Source: an uncultured Prevotella sp.
Lineage (GTDB): Bacteria > Bacteroidota > Bacteroidia > Bacteroidales > Bacteroidaceae
DNA length: 64,000 bases
NCBI GenBank assembly: GCA_900317685.1
Contig: ONHQ01000012.1
Span: 1-64,000 of the forward strand
Reading direction: 5' to 3'
Shown here: piece by piece, positions 34,307 to 44,346 of the stretch
Numbering within the stretch: position 1 is the stretch's first letter
How the letters are laid out: each line of letters starts with the position of its first letter
Notes under the pieces: model-generated
What the model was told of the DNA's origin: nothing
The model's input: the letters and a program-made list of their open reading frames with translations, nothing else
Database searches by the model: none
Translations under genes and position numbers: made by a program

Positions 34307-37300
34307 ATGAACCCATCCAACACGATTCAAGGCAAGAAAGTCTTGCGTACGGCACTCGTGGCAGCAGCGCTGATGCTCACGCCACCCTTCGTCGCACCGC
34401 AAGCCGCATGGGCCGAAAGCCTGCAACAGACCCAACAGGTCATCCGCGGCAACGTGGTTGACGAGAACGGTGAAGCAGTCATCGGCGCAACCATCGTCGT
34501 CGTGGGAGGCAATGCCGCACAGGGCACTGTCACCGATTTCGACGGTAATTTCTCCATTAAAGCGAAGCCTGGAGCTAAGCTGAAAATCTCGTATATAGGT
34601 TATGTCACCAAGACCGTGACAGCCAGCAGCAACATGCGGGTCACGCTCAAGGAAGAAGCCACCAGCCTGCAAGGCGTGGAGGTCGTAGCCTATGGCGTAC
34701 AGAAAAAGGTCACCGTCACCGGTGCCCTCTCCTCGGTCAAGGGCGAGGATCTCGTGCGTACGCCCGTGAGCTCTGTCAACAACGTGCTGGCCGGACAGCT
34801 CTCGGGTGTCACCACCGTACAATATTCCGGTGAGCCGGGCAGCGACGCCGCCACCATTTTCGTCCGTGGTAAAGGTACTTGGGCTGACTCCTCACCACTC
34901 GTACAGGTTGACGGCGTGGAGGGCAGCCTCGACAACATCGACCCGAACGAGATCGAGAGCATCACCGTGCTGAAGGATGCCTCGGCGACGGCCGTCTTCG
35001 GTGTCCGCGGCGCCAATGGTGTCATCCTCATCACCACCAAGCGTGGCCAGGAGGGCAAGGCACGTATCGCAGCCTCGACCAACTTCTCCATCCTCGTGCC
35101 CAACCGCCTCGTCAAGCAGGCCAGCAGCTATGACTATGCGATGTTCTACAACCAGATGGACGAGAACGACGGAAGCGGTCACCGCTTCTCCGATGCCGTC
35201 ATCCAGAAGTTCCGCGACGGCTCAGATCCCATCCGATTCCCCAACACACAGTGGACCGACTATGTCATGAAGAAATCAACACTTCAGACACAGTCCAACC
35301 TGAGCATCTCGGGTGGCACGAAGGCAGTGAAGTACTTCATCAGTGCAGGCATGTACACCACGGGCGGACTCTTCAAGCAGTTCGACCAGAGCTACGACAA
35401 CGACTTCCGCTACCACCGCTTCAACTACCGCGCCAACATCGACATCAACGTCACGAAGACCACCACGCTGAGTGCTGACCTCAGCGGCATCGTCGACGAG
35501 GCCAAGAAACCATACAACGGACAGGGATCGTCGGGTATCATTAAATATATGTATTACTCCACGCCGTTCTCCAGCCCTGGCATCATCGACGGCCGCTATA
35601 TCACCAACTCGGCTGATACCAAGGACAACCTCGACGGCAACGTGCTGCCCTTCGTCGGTGGCAGTGCCTTGGGCAACTACTACGACAAGGGCTTCATGAA
35701 CACCAACCGCAACTACCTGACCATGAACCTGCAGTTGAAGCAGGACCTCGGCATGATCACCAAGGGCCTCTCCTGGCACATCAAGGGGTCTTACCACAGC
35801 GACTACAATGTCTTCAAGAACGGTAGTGCCAGCGTGGCCACCTATACACCTATCTGGAAAGGTGTCGACGAAAACGGTCAGAACATCTTCGGCTATCGCA
35901 AGAACGGCGACACCACCGAGCCGGGCTACAGCGAGAGCCGTGGCAAGGCCCGCCGGTGGTACTTCGAGACGGCTTTCAACTACAGCCGCTCGTTCGGTCT
36001 GCACACCGTCAGCGCCCTGGCCCTGTACAACCAAAGCCAGGAATACTATCCCAGCACTTACTCCGATATCAAGCACGGACTGCTGGGCTTCGTAGGCCGT
36101 GTGACCTACGACTGGAACAACCGCTACATGGCCGAGTTCAACGTGGGCTACAATGGCTCGGAGAACTTCGCGCCGAGCAAGCGCTTCGGCTTCTTCCCCG
36201 CCGGCTCTCTCGGCTGGGTGGCCAGCGACGAACCGTTCTTCAAGCCCATCAAGAAGGTGGTCAGCTTCCTCAAGCTGCGCGCCTCCTGGGGTCTCGTCGG
36301 TAACGACAAGATTGGCGGCACACGTTTCATGTATCTGCCCGATGCCTATAACGTCAACCAAAACGCCCTCTTCAACCGCACCGGCAAGGACGGCGGTTCC
36401 TATGGTTACAACTTCGGTGTGGAGAACGGAACGACGAAGATGGGTGCCATCGAGGCCCAGAAGAACAACCCCGACGTGACGTGGGAGAAAGCCTTCAAGC
36501 AGGACTATGGTTTCGACGTGCGCTTCCTCCGCGACAGACTGGAGGCCAACTTCGATTACTATCGTGAGCACCGTACCGACATCCTGCTCATCGACCAGAC
36601 CGCACCGGCCACCCTGGGCTTCTTGCTGCCCGCCGCCAACCTCGGCGAGACGAAGTCGTGGGGCTACGAGGTGTCGGTCAGCTGGAACGATAAGATTGGC
36701 AAGGACTTCCGCTATTGGGTCAAGGGCAACCTCTCGTACAACCAGAACAAGGTGATCGAGTGCAAGGAAGCCCCACAGACCAACGAGTATCAGTATCAGA
36801 AGAACCACCGTATCGGCTCGCGCAGCCAGTATAAGTTCTGGAAATACTATTACGAAGGCTGCGAGCAGGACTACATGAAGGAGTTCGGAGCCAAGTCGTT
36901 CCCCACGCAGATGGTCGCCAAGCTCAAACCCGGTGACGCCGTGTACGTCGACCTCGACGGCAACGGCAAGATTGACAGCGACGATGCCAGCTACGACTAT
37001 GGTTTCACCGACGACCCGCAATATATCGCCGGTCTGAACCTCGGAATGCAGTGGAAGAACCTCTCCTTCTCCGCACAGCTCACCGGCGCATGGAATGTCA
37101 GCCGTATGCTCAGCGACATCTTCCGCCAGCCGTTCTACAGCTCCAACTCCACCACGGAAGGCGGTCTGCTCCAGTTCCAGGTCGACAACACTTGGAATCC
37201 CAACAACCCCTCGCAGAGTGCTGAGTACCCACGTGCTACCTGGGCCAACGCTGCACAGAACTACGCCACCAGCACGCTCTACGAGAAGGATGCCAAATAC

Positions 37301-37510
37301 CTTAGACTCAAGACTATCCAGGTGGCCTACGACTTCCACTTCCCGTTCATGAAGACGCTCGGCCTTAACCAACTGCAGCTGGCCTTGAGTGCCTACAACC
37401 TCTTCACCCTCACCTCGTATAAGTGGGGTGACCCGGAGACACGCGCCAGCAACGCACCGTCCTACCCGCTCAACCGCACCTATACGGCCAGCCTGAAAGT
37501 AGCATTCTAA
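34307..37510 (+). CDS. SusC/RagA-family TonB-linked outer-membrane transporter (first of two)
   Basis: A 1067-residue receptor with a long signal peptide (to about residue 40). A carboxypeptidase-regulatory-like domain follows (VIRGNVVDENGEAVIGATIV, about 45-125), then EVVAYGVQKKVTVTGALSSV and a plug with VLAGQLSGVTT and IESITVLKDASATAVFG. The large barrel ends TYTASLKVAF. SusC proteins import glycan oligosaccharides with a SusD lid. The start is the ATG at 34307; an in-frame extension to 34142 would run through the promoter. The susD partner begins 17 bases after the stop. The downstream enzymes point to rhamnogalacturonan-I oligosaccharides as cargo. Confidence 0.93.
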   Translation: MNPSNTIQGKKVLRTALVAAALMLTPPFVAPQAAWAESLQQTQQVIRGNVVDENGEAVIGATIVVVGGNAAQGTVTDFDGNFSIKAKPGAKLKISYIGYVTKTVTASSNMRVTLKEEATSLQGVEVVAYGVQKKVTVTGALSSVKGEDLVRTPVSSVNNVLAGQLSGVTTVQYSGEPGSDAATIFVRGKGTWADSSPLVQVDGVEGSLDNIDPNEIESITVLKDASATAVFGVRGANGVILITTKRGQEGKARIAASTNFSILVPNRLVKQASSYDYAMFYNQMDENDGSGHRFSDAVIQKFRDGSDPIRFPNTQWTDYVMKKSTLQTQSNLSISGGTKAVKYFISAGMYTTGGLFKQFDQSYDNDFRYHRFNYRANIDINVTKTTTLSADLSGIVDEAKKPYNGQGSSGIIKYMYYSTPFSSPGIIDGRYITNSADTKDNLDGNVLPFVGGSALGNYYDKGFMNTNRNYLTMNLQLKQDLGMITKGLSWHIKGSYHSDYNVFKNGSASVATYTPIWKGVDENGQNIFGYRKNGDTTEPGYSESRGKARRWYFETAFNYSRSFGLHTVSALALYNQSQEYYPSTYSDIKHGLLGFVGRVTYDWNNRYMAEFNVGYNGSENFAPSKRFGFFPAGSLGWVASDEPFFKPIKKVVSFLKLRASWGLVGNDKIGGTRFMYLPDAYNVNQNALFNRTGKDGGSYGYNFGVENGTTKMGAIEAQKNNPDVTWEKAFKQDYGFDVRFLRDRLEANFDYYREHRTDILLIDQTAPATLGFLLPAANLGETKSWGYEVSVSWNDKIGKDFRYWVKGNLSYNQNKVIECKEAPQTNEYQYQKNHRIGSRSQYKFWKYYYEGCEQDYMKEFGAKSFPTQMVAKLKPGDAVYVDLDGNGKIDSDDASYDYGFTDDPQYIAGLNLGMQWKNLSFSAQLTGAWNVSRMLSDIFRQPFYSSNSTTEGGLLQFQVDNTWNPNNPSQSAEYPRATWANAAQNYATSTLYEKDAKYLRLKTIQVAYDFHFPFMKTLGLNQLQLALSAYNLFTLTSYKWGDPETRASNAPSYPLNRTYTASLKVAF

Positions 37511-37527
37511 TAACCCGTTTGATTACC

Positions 37528-39585
37528 ATGAAAAGAAACATAAAACTCTTCGTCGGACTCGCCGCGGCCTTCCTTTCCGCGCAGGTCTTTACCGGATGTA
37601 CCGACGAGATAAAGCTCGGCGGCAACGCCCTCGACAAGCCGTCGGGTTCCACGGTCACCAAGGACACCGTGTTCAACAGTCCTATCTACACCGAGCAGTT
37701 CCTCAACTCCATCTATGCCCTGCAATATTATGGACTGCCCTACAACGCCAGCTGCGGCACCTCGGCCAGCCCCTGGAGCGGCAAGTTCGACCAGCTCACC
37801 GACTGCTGGGTGATGCACTGGGACAACAACACCATCTACAAGGCCTTCTACTCGGGCACCCTCGATGCCAACCAGGATCCCTTGCTGTCCTATAAGAACG
37901 ACAACGTGTGGAAAGCGGTACGTGCTGCCTGGCTGCTCATCGAGAACGTCAACAGCGTGCCGGGACTCAGCGAGGAGAAGAAGCAGAGCTTCACGGCCCA
38001 GGCCCGTTGCCTCATCGCCGCCCGCTACTTCGACCTCTTCGCCGTCTATGGCGGTCTGCCCATCCTCGACCACTCCTACACCGGCACGGAGGGCAGCTAC
38101 GACATGCCACGTGCCACGCTCGACTCCACCGTCACCTTCATGGTCGACCAGCTCGACCAGGCCATCAACTCGGGCGCACTGCCCTGGGCTTATAATGGCA
38201 ACACTACGGAGACCGACGCCACCAACAACACCGGACGGTGGACAAAGGCCGGCGCCATGGCTCTGAAAGCCAAGATTCTCACCTTCGCTGCCTCACCGCT
38301 CTTCAATGCCACGCAAGGCTACTATGGAGGCAACTCCGAGGCCGAGCAGAAACACATGGTGTGGTACGGCGACTTCAAGCAGGAACGTTGGGAGAAAGCC
38401 CTCAAGGCTTGCCAGGACTTCTTCGATGCCCTCAACGCCAACGGATGGTATGAGCTGACACAGGCCACGAGCAAGACGCCCGACGGCTACCGCCAGGCCT
38501 ACCGCATGGGCTACGCCTATCAGGGCAGCAAGGAGATTCTACACTCCACACGTGTAGGCGGTATTGACGCCTACAAGTCGGCTACTTATACGTGGCACCA
38601 GTGGCTCGACAACCCGGCACGACAGAACTGCCTGCCCACCACAGAGTATGTCGAGATGTTCCCATGGGCTGACGGCACGCCCTTCAACTGGAAGACCGAC
38701 AGTGCCAAAGGCAAGGTGGACGGTGCCAAGGGACAGCTCTTCTTTAAATATGAGAAGGTGCGTGGCGGCTTCAAGAAGACAGCCAGCCGCGACCCACGTC
38801 TCTACGAGGAGTGCATCGTCAACGGACAGATGACCTCCCTCGACTGGACGACGGGTAAGTCGAACGGTGATGTCTACGAGCTCTGGGTCGGCGGTGCCGA
38901 CGCCGGCAACAACGTGGCACGTTACGTCGAGAAGTCCAAGCAGGTGGTCAAGACCGAGGCCTTGGCCCAGCGCTATGCCACCGGCTTCGACCAGAACAAA
39001 TACTACATGAACCAGGACTACCTGCGCAAATACACACAATGGGTCTACCTCAGTCTCGATGAGATGTATCTGATGTATGCCGAGTGTCTCACGCAGTGCG
39101 GTCGCCTTGACGATGCCCTCAAGCAGGTAGACATCGTGCGTGCCCGTGTCGGACTGAAAGGTCTGGCACTGAAGAACCCAGGCCTCGACCTGCACAACAA
39201 CAAGCAGAACCTCCTCAACGAGATCCTGCGTGAGCGTGCCTGCGAGCTCGGACTGAGCAACAACCACTACTACGACATGATCCGCTACAAGCGTGGCGAC
39301 TGGATGACCAAGCGCCTGCACGGACTCATCACCTACCGCATGGAACAGGGCCCCTCCGGCGGCTATATCCGCCAGTACATCCCCTGGCGTGGTGCCAACA
39401 AGGACGGTGGAGCCAAGGAGCCCTCGCGCTTCGAGTACGAGAAGTTCACCATCCAGAACCGTGCCCACTATCTCTGGGACAAGGACCCGCAGTCTCAGGA
39501 AGTCGCCAAGTGGTATCTGTGGCCCTTCCCGAAGACGGAAATCAACAAGAAATACGGACTCGTGCAAAACCCCGGATGGGAGTAA
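37528..39585 (+). CDS. SusD/RagB-family glycan-binding lipoprotein (first of two)
   Basis: A 685-residue outer-membrane lipoprotein. The signal peptide ends in a lipobox with Cys24 (QVFTGCTDE). The N-terminal helical SusD region includes AEQFLNSIYALQYYGL-like sequence at the start, and the C-terminal region contains YLSLDEMYLMYAECLTQCGR, VDIVRARVG and LLNEILRERACELGL, as in RagB. The C-terminus is WYLWPFPKTEINKKYGLVQN. It binds glycan at the surface and closes over the SusC before it. ATG at 37528 is used rather than an upstream TTG at 37519. At 685 residues it is longer than the usual 500-600. Confidence 0.93.
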   Translation: MKRNIKLFVGLAAAFLSAQVFTGCTDEIKLGGNALDKPSGSTVTKDTVFNSPIYTEQFLNSIYALQYYGLPYNASCGTSASPWSGKFDQLTDCWVMHWDNNTIYKAFYSGTLDANQDPLLSYKNDNVWKAVRAAWLLIENVNSVPGLSEEKKQSFTAQARCLIAARYFDLFAVYGGLPILDHSYTGTEGSYDMPRATLDSTVTFMVDQLDQAINSGALPWAYNGNTTETDATNNTGRWTKAGAMALKAKILTFAASPLFNATQGYYGGNSEAEQKHMVWYGDFKQERWEKALKACQDFFDALNANGWYELTQATSKTPDGYRQAYRMGYAYQGSKEILHSTRVGGIDAYKSATYTWHQWLDNPARQNCLPTTEYVEMFPWADGTPFNWKTDSAKGKVDGAKGQLFFKYEKVRGGFKKTASRDPRLYEECIVNGQMTSLDWTTGKSNGDVYELWVGGADAGNNVARYVEKSKQVVKTEALAQRYATGFDQNKYYMNQDYLRKYTQWVYLSLDEMYLMYAECLTQCGRLDDALKQVDIVRARVGLKGLALKNPGLDLHNNKQNLLNEILRERACELGLSNNHYYDMIRYKRGDWMTKRLHGLITYRMEQGPSGGYIRQYIPWRGANKDGGAKEPSRFEYEKFTIQNRAHYLWDKDPQSQEVAKWYLWPFPKTEINKKYGLVQNPGWE

Positions 39586-39618
39586 CCGGTTCGCCATCGC
39601 ATTCTTATCATCCTCAAC

Positions 39619-39639
39619 GGCAGGGATGACCTCCCTGCC
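39619..39639 (+). other. Short hairpin between the two susCD pairs
   Basis: GGCAGGGA and TCCCTGCC form a perfect 8-bp stem around 5 bases, in the 72-base gap between the first susD and the second susC. No U-tract. It could modulate or separate expression of the two pairs. Confidence 0.4.
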
Positions 39640-39657
39640 ACAAGTACTAAGAACAAT

Positions 39658-42486
39658 ATGAACAAGACAACACTTTGCGTGCTCGCTCTTCTGGCAGGCT
39701 GCTCCCTGCCGGCTGCGGCACAAATCGATACGACACTGACCCGGCAGGATGCCTTCGTCAGGGCCAACATTGCGGTGGGAGCCAACAAGGACTTCACGCG
39801 TGCGCAGTCCACAGCCTCGGTGACCACCATCGGCAGCGGCGACGTCAACAAACGCTCGGCCAAGAACATCGCCAACTCCATCATCGGCCTCGGCGGCAAC
39901 GGACTCGTCTCCCTGCAGAACGCCGGTACCTATTTCTCCGCCAACCCGACGTTCTACGTCCGCGGCCTGCAGTCGCTCAGCGGCTCGGCACCGCTCATCC
40001 TCGTCGACGGCATCGAGCGTGACATGGACACAGTCGACCCCACCGAGGTCGACCACGTCGACATCCTCAAGGACGCTGCCGCCGTGGCCCTCTACGGCAA
40101 CAAGGGCGCCAATGGTGTCATCAACGTCATCACCAAACGGGGAAAATACAACACACGTCACATCCGCGTGACCTACGACCATCTCTTCAACTACCAGATC
40201 AACCGGCCGAAGTTCATCAACGCCCCCACATACGCCTCTGCCATGAACGAGGCGCTGGCCAACGAGGGAAGTGCACCGAAATATTCCGCCAATGAGATCG
40301 ATGCCTTCCGCAGCGGAGCTTATCCCGATCTCTATCCCAATGTCAACTGGGTCGATGCCACTTTCCGCCACCATGGCCTGACCAACAAGATTGCCTCGGA
40401 GTTTTTTGGCGGTGGTGAGCGCTTCCGCTACTACACCATGGTCAACCTGCTCTCCGACAAGGGCTTCATCAAGAACGACAAGGACGACAACGGCAACCAT
40501 ACGCAGGACAAGTACGTCCGTGCCAACATGCGCATCAACCTCGACATCGACCTCAGCCCGACCACGGTGATGAAGGTCAACACGCTCGGTATGCTCAGCG
40601 AGATGTCGCAGCCCGGCAACGCCACCAACCTCTGGGGGCTGGTCTACAACCTGCCCTCGGCAGCCTTCCCCGTGAAGTTCCAGAAGGACGGGCTCTGGGG
40701 CGGCAGTGCCACCTGGGCCGGCACCAACAACCCTGTGGCCAACACGGCGGCCGCCGCCTACTATAAGATTCACGAGCGCGCCCTCTATGCTGACCTCTCG
40801 CTGCATCAGAGTCTTGAAGCTTTTGTCCCCGGCCTCAGCGCTACGGCACGCATGGGCTACGACACCTATTCGACCATCTACGAGAACCATAGCAAGACGT
40901 TCCAGTATGGTTTCTATGCGCCCGCCACATGGGCCGACGGCGTGCCTACGCCCGGCGTTTACTCCATCGGCGGTGAGAAAGGCACACAGAGCACGGCTGC
41001 CAACACCAACGCCTACGCGCGCCGCTTCCACTTCGATGCCGGCCTGAACTACGACCGCACGTTCAATGATGCGCACTACCTCTTCTCGTCCCTGCGCTGG
41101 GAATACGAGTACAGCAACACCACGGGCACGAACACGTCCATCTACCGCCAGACAGCCTCGTGGCTCACACACTATGCCTATCGCAACCGCTACATCGGCG
41201 AGATGGCATGGGTGCTCACAGGCTCCAGCCGACTGGCACCGGGCACGAAGTGGGCCATCGCTCCCACTTTCAGTGCTGCCTGGGTGATGAGTCAGGAGCC
41301 GTGGATGAAGGATGTGCGCTGGGTCGACTTCCTGAAGTGGCGTGCCTCCTTCGGCATTGTCAACACCGACTACCTGCCCGGCGACAACGTGTGGACTTAT
41401 TACACGCAGAGCTATGGCACCGACGGCGTGACCTATCCCTTCGACTCCAGCTACGACAGCTCATGGGGACGCACCACGCTGGGACGCCTGGCCACCGACA
41501 ACCCCTCACACGAAAAGGCCTATAAATATAATGTGGGTCTCGACGCCACGCTCTTCCACGGCCTCGACTTGCAGTTCGATGCTTACATGCAGCGCCGCAA
41601 CAACATCTGGGTAGACGGTAGTGGTGCCTATGGCAAGGTCATCGGCTTCTCCGCGCCTTATATCAATGCCGGTGTCGTGGACAGCTGGGGACTGGAGGCA
41701 GCCGCTGACTACACGCGCAAGATTGGTGAGGTGAAGCTGAACGTCGGCGGTACCTTCTCGCTCAACAAGAACGAGATCAAGGACCAGGCCGAGCAGCCGC
41801 GTGCCTATGACAACCTCGTCACCACCGGCTACCCGCTCAACAGCATCTGGGGCTTGAAGGCCATCGGACTCTTCAAGGACCAGGCCGACATCGACGCCAG
41901 CGTGCCACAGACCTTCTCTGAAGTGCGTCCCGGCGACATCAAGTACGAGGATGTGAACCACGACGGCAAGATCGACGCCAACGACTACACCAAGATTGGT
42001 CATAGCACGCTCTGCCCCGAGATCTACTATACCGCACACATCGGCGCCGAGTACAAGGGCGTGGGCTTCACGGCTCTCTTCCAGGGCGTGGGTCGCTACA
42101 GTGCTCTGCTCAACACCAGCGGATACTACTGGGGACTCATCAGCAACCGCACCCTCTCGCAGGAGGTCTACGACAACCGCTGGACTCCCGACAACCTCAA
42201 TGCCACCTATCCCCGACTGAGCTCGAGCAGCAACGCCAACAACTACCAGACCAGTACGTTCTGGCTCCGCGACCGCTCGTTCTTCAAGCTGCGCAACATC
42301 GAGGTATACTATAACTTCCCCAAGACATTGCTCGACAGGACCAAAGTGGTCAACGCCGCACGCCTCTATGTCCGTGGCAACGACCTCTTCACCCTTGACC
42401 ATCTCGACAACGTCGACGCCGAGAGCTACGGAGCTACCAGCCCGCTCACACGCAGCGTCGTCGTGGGACTGAGTGTCACCTTTTAA
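39658..42486 (+). CDS. SusC/RagA-family TonB-linked outer-membrane transporter (second)
   Basis: A 942-residue receptor with signal peptide (KTTLCVLALLAGCSLPAAAQ). It lacks the N-terminal carboxypeptidase-regulatory domain of the first SusC and goes almost directly into the plug: RSAKNIANSIIGLGGNGLVS, TFYVRGLQSLSGSAPLILVD, VDHVDILKDAAAVALYGNKG. The barrel ends in RSVVVGLSVTF. Sequence similarity to the first SusC outside motifs is low by eye, so it is not a recent duplication and probably carries a different oligosaccharide. The matching SusD follows 54 bases later. Confidence 0.92.
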   Translation: MNKTTLCVLALLAGCSLPAAAQIDTTLTRQDAFVRANIAVGANKDFTRAQSTASVTTIGSGDVNKRSAKNIANSIIGLGGNGLVSLQNAGTYFSANPTFYVRGLQSLSGSAPLILVDGIERDMDTVDPTEVDHVDILKDAAAVALYGNKGANGVINVITKRGKYNTRHIRVTYDHLFNYQINRPKFINAPTYASAMNEALANEGSAPKYSANEIDAFRSGAYPDLYPNVNWVDATFRHHGLTNKIASEFFGGGERFRYYTMVNLLSDKGFIKNDKDDNGNHTQDKYVRANMRINLDIDLSPTTVMKVNTLGMLSEMSQPGNATNLWGLVYNLPSAAFPVKFQKDGLWGGSATWAGTNNPVANTAAAAYYKIHERALYADLSLHQSLEAFVPGLSATARMGYDTYSTIYENHSKTFQYGFYAPATWADGVPTPGVYSIGGEKGTQSTAANTNAYARRFHFDAGLNYDRTFNDAHYLFSSLRWEYEYSNTTGTNTSIYRQTASWLTHYAYRNRYIGEMAWVLTGSSRLAPGTKWAIAPTFSAAWVMSQEPWMKDVRWVDFLKWRASFGIVNTDYLPGDNVWTYYTQSYGTDGVTYPFDSSYDSSWGRTTLGRLATDNPSHEKAYKYNVGLDATLFHGLDLQFDAYMQRRNNIWVDGSGAYGKVIGFSAPYINAGVVDSWGLEAAADYTRKIGEVKLNVGGTFSLNKNEIKDQAEQPRAYDNLVTTGYPLNSIWGLKAIGLFKDQADIDASVPQTFSEVRPGDIKYEDVNHDGKIDANDYTKIGHSTLCPEIYYTAHIGAEYKGVGFTALFQGVGRYSALLNTSGYYWGLISNRTLSQEVYDNRWTPDNLNATYPRLSSSSNANNYQTSTFWLRDRSFFKLRNIEVYYNFPKTLLDRTKVVNAARLYVRGNDLFTLDHLDNVDAESYGATSPLTRSVVVGLSVTF

Positions 42487-42540
42487 TAAGGAAAGCGTTG
42501 AAGGGTAATCAAGTAAACAGAAAACCTAAACAGATAAACA

Positions 42541-44235
42541 ATGAAAACGAAATATATTTTCAGTGGACTGCTGGCGCTGACGCTGGTCTCTTCCTGTTCC
42601 GAGAAGATGGACTACAAGGAGTACAACGTCTACGACAAGGCCTACGTGGATAAGATGTTCAGCCGGGTCGGTGGACTGATGACGAATATCTACAACGACA
42701 TCGACTACGACTTCGGCAACTATAGTGGTGCCATGGCCAGCTCGGCCACCGACGAGAGTGTCTACTCCCATCCCGGCAATGCCGTCGAAGACTTCTACAA
42801 CGGTGCCTGGGGACCCACCAACGCCAAGGAGCGGGTGTGGAACTCGGCCTGGGACGGTATCTCGTATTGCAACCTCGTGCTCGACGAGTTCAGCAACTGC
42901 ACCTTCCCCGAGTACACCGAGGACGAACACTACAGGCAGGAGATGTATCTCTACCACAACTATCGTTGGGAAGCCCGCTGGGCACGCGCCTTCTTCTATT
43001 TCGAGCTTGTGAAGCGTTACGGCAGCGTGCCATTGAAGACGAAGCACATGACAGCCAACGAGGCCAACAGTCTGCCGCAGGTGTCGGCCGACTCCATCTT
43101 CCAGTTCATCGACACGGAGTGCGACACCATCGAGGACAGCATCATCGTCAACTATGGCGACCTCGGCGACAAGGCTTACTACAAAGGCCAGACAGGCCGC
43201 GCCAACAAGCTCGCCGCCATGGCTCTGCGTGCCCGCGCCGCCCTCTACTGGGCCAGTCCGCTCTTCAATCCCACGAACGACAAGAGCCGTTGGCTGAAGG
43301 CAGCACAGCTCAGCAACGCCGTCATCGCCGAGGCGCGGCAGGAGGGCATGGGCCTGTTGCCCGATTATAGCAAGCTCTTCAACAAGGACAGCTACAAAGA
43401 CGGCATCAAGGAGATCATCTTCTCCCGCCGTGTGGCTGCCAGCAACGCCTTCGAGAAATACAACTATCCCATCGGCATGGAGAACGCCGGTGGTGGCAAC
43501 TGCCCCACGCAGAACCTTGTCGACGCCTACGAGATGACCAACGGAAAGGCTATCAATGAGACAGGCAGCGGCTATGACCCCCAAGACCCGTACAAGAACC
43601 GCGATGCACGACTGGCGATGACCGTCGCCGTCAATGGCGAGCAGTGGCCCAATGCGGCCGCACTTGAGACCTTCGAGGGTGGTGCCAACTCCAGCAGTGT
43701 CACCTACGGTACGCCGACGGGATACTATCTGAAAAAGTATATCAACCAGGGTACCATCATCGCCAAGACGGGCTCCAACAGTTTTGCCCACGCTTGGGTC
43801 ATCTTCCGTTTGGCAGAGTTCTATCTCGACTATGCCGAGGCTGCGCTCAACTACACAGGAAGTGGCTATGTCGCTCCTACGGGCTTGCCCCTGACCGCCG
43901 CACAGGCCCTCAACGTGGTACGCACCCGTGCCAAGCAGCCCGACATCGCCAAGGGGCTCAGCTTCGACGCTTTCAAGAAGAAGTATGAGAACGAGCGCTT
44001 CGTCGAACTCGCCTTTGAGGGTCACCGCTTCTTCGACCTTCGTCGGTGGAAGGAAGCGCCGGAGTACCTCAAGACCATCCGCGGCATGAAGATCACACGC
44101 CAGGACGACGGTACGATGAAGTACGAGGAGCAGACCATCGACACACGTACGTGGAACGATAAGTGGTATCTCTTCCCGCTGCCGCAGAAGGATGTGCTCA
44201 ACTGCAACTACAAGCAGAACGACGGGTGGAACTAA
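42541..44235 (+). CDS. SusD/RagB-family glycan-binding lipoprotein (second)
   Basis: A 564-residue lipoprotein with lipobox Cys19 (LALTLVSSCSEK). SusD features: WNSAWDGISYCNLVLDE, RWEARWARAFFYFELVKRYG, KLAAMALRARAALYWASPLF, FRLAEFYLDYAEAALNYTG, ALNVVRTRAKQPDI and FVELAFEGHRFFDLRRWKEAPEY split across the C-terminal half. The end, WYLFPLPQKDVLNCNYKQNDGW, is typical. It pairs with the second SusC. Length is normal for the family. Confidence 0.93.
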   Translation: MKTKYIFSGLLALTLVSSCSEKMDYKEYNVYDKAYVDKMFSRVGGLMTNIYNDIDYDFGNYSGAMASSATDESVYSHPGNAVEDFYNGAWGPTNAKERVWNSAWDGISYCNLVLDEFSNCTFPEYTEDEHYRQEMYLYHNYRWEARWARAFFYFELVKRYGSVPLKTKHMTANEANSLPQVSADSIFQFIDTECDTIEDSIIVNYGDLGDKAYYKGQTGRANKLAAMALRARAALYWASPLFNPTNDKSRWLKAAQLSNAVIAEARQEGMGLLPDYSKLFNKDSYKDGIKEIIFSRRVAASNAFEKYNYPIGMENAGGGNCPTQNLVDAYEMTNGKAINETGSGYDPQDPYKNRDARLAMTVAVNGEQWPNAAALETFEGGANSSSVTYGTPTGYYLKKYINQGTIIAKTGSNSFAHAWVIFRLAEFYLDYAEAALNYTGSGYVAPTGLPLTAAQALNVVRTRAKQPDIAKGLSFDAFKKKYENERFVELAFEGHRFFDLRRWKEAPEYLKTIRGMKITRQDDGTMKYEEQTIDTRTWNDKWYLFPLPQKDVLNCNYKQNDGWN

Positions 44236-44260
44236 CGCCACTACGGTCCTCTGCCTTTCG

Positions 44261-44302
44261 GATGGTGGGGCGGGCAATGCCGACCCACCGCCGGACACCA
44301 TC
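44261..44302 (+). terminator. Possible attenuator hairpin after the second susD
   Basis: GATGGTG and CACCATC enclose GC-rich sequence that can also pair, followed by GATTATCATTTTTAC. An imperfect terminator in the 111-base gap before the next gene could lower its expression relative to susCD. Confidence 0.35.
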
Positions 44303-44346
44303 GATTATCATTTTTACTATGTTATATTTCTAAAAACCAATAGCGT

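Noticed and set aside
35276..37372. Open frame of 698 codons antisense to the first susC
   Set aside because: Same reason; low-complexity Val/Glu/Ala/Asp composition typical of a shadow frame.
38539..41172. Open frame of 877 codons on the minus strand
   Set aside because: It lies antisense to the clear SusD and SusC genes and arises from their GC-rich codon use; its translation has no recognisable domain.
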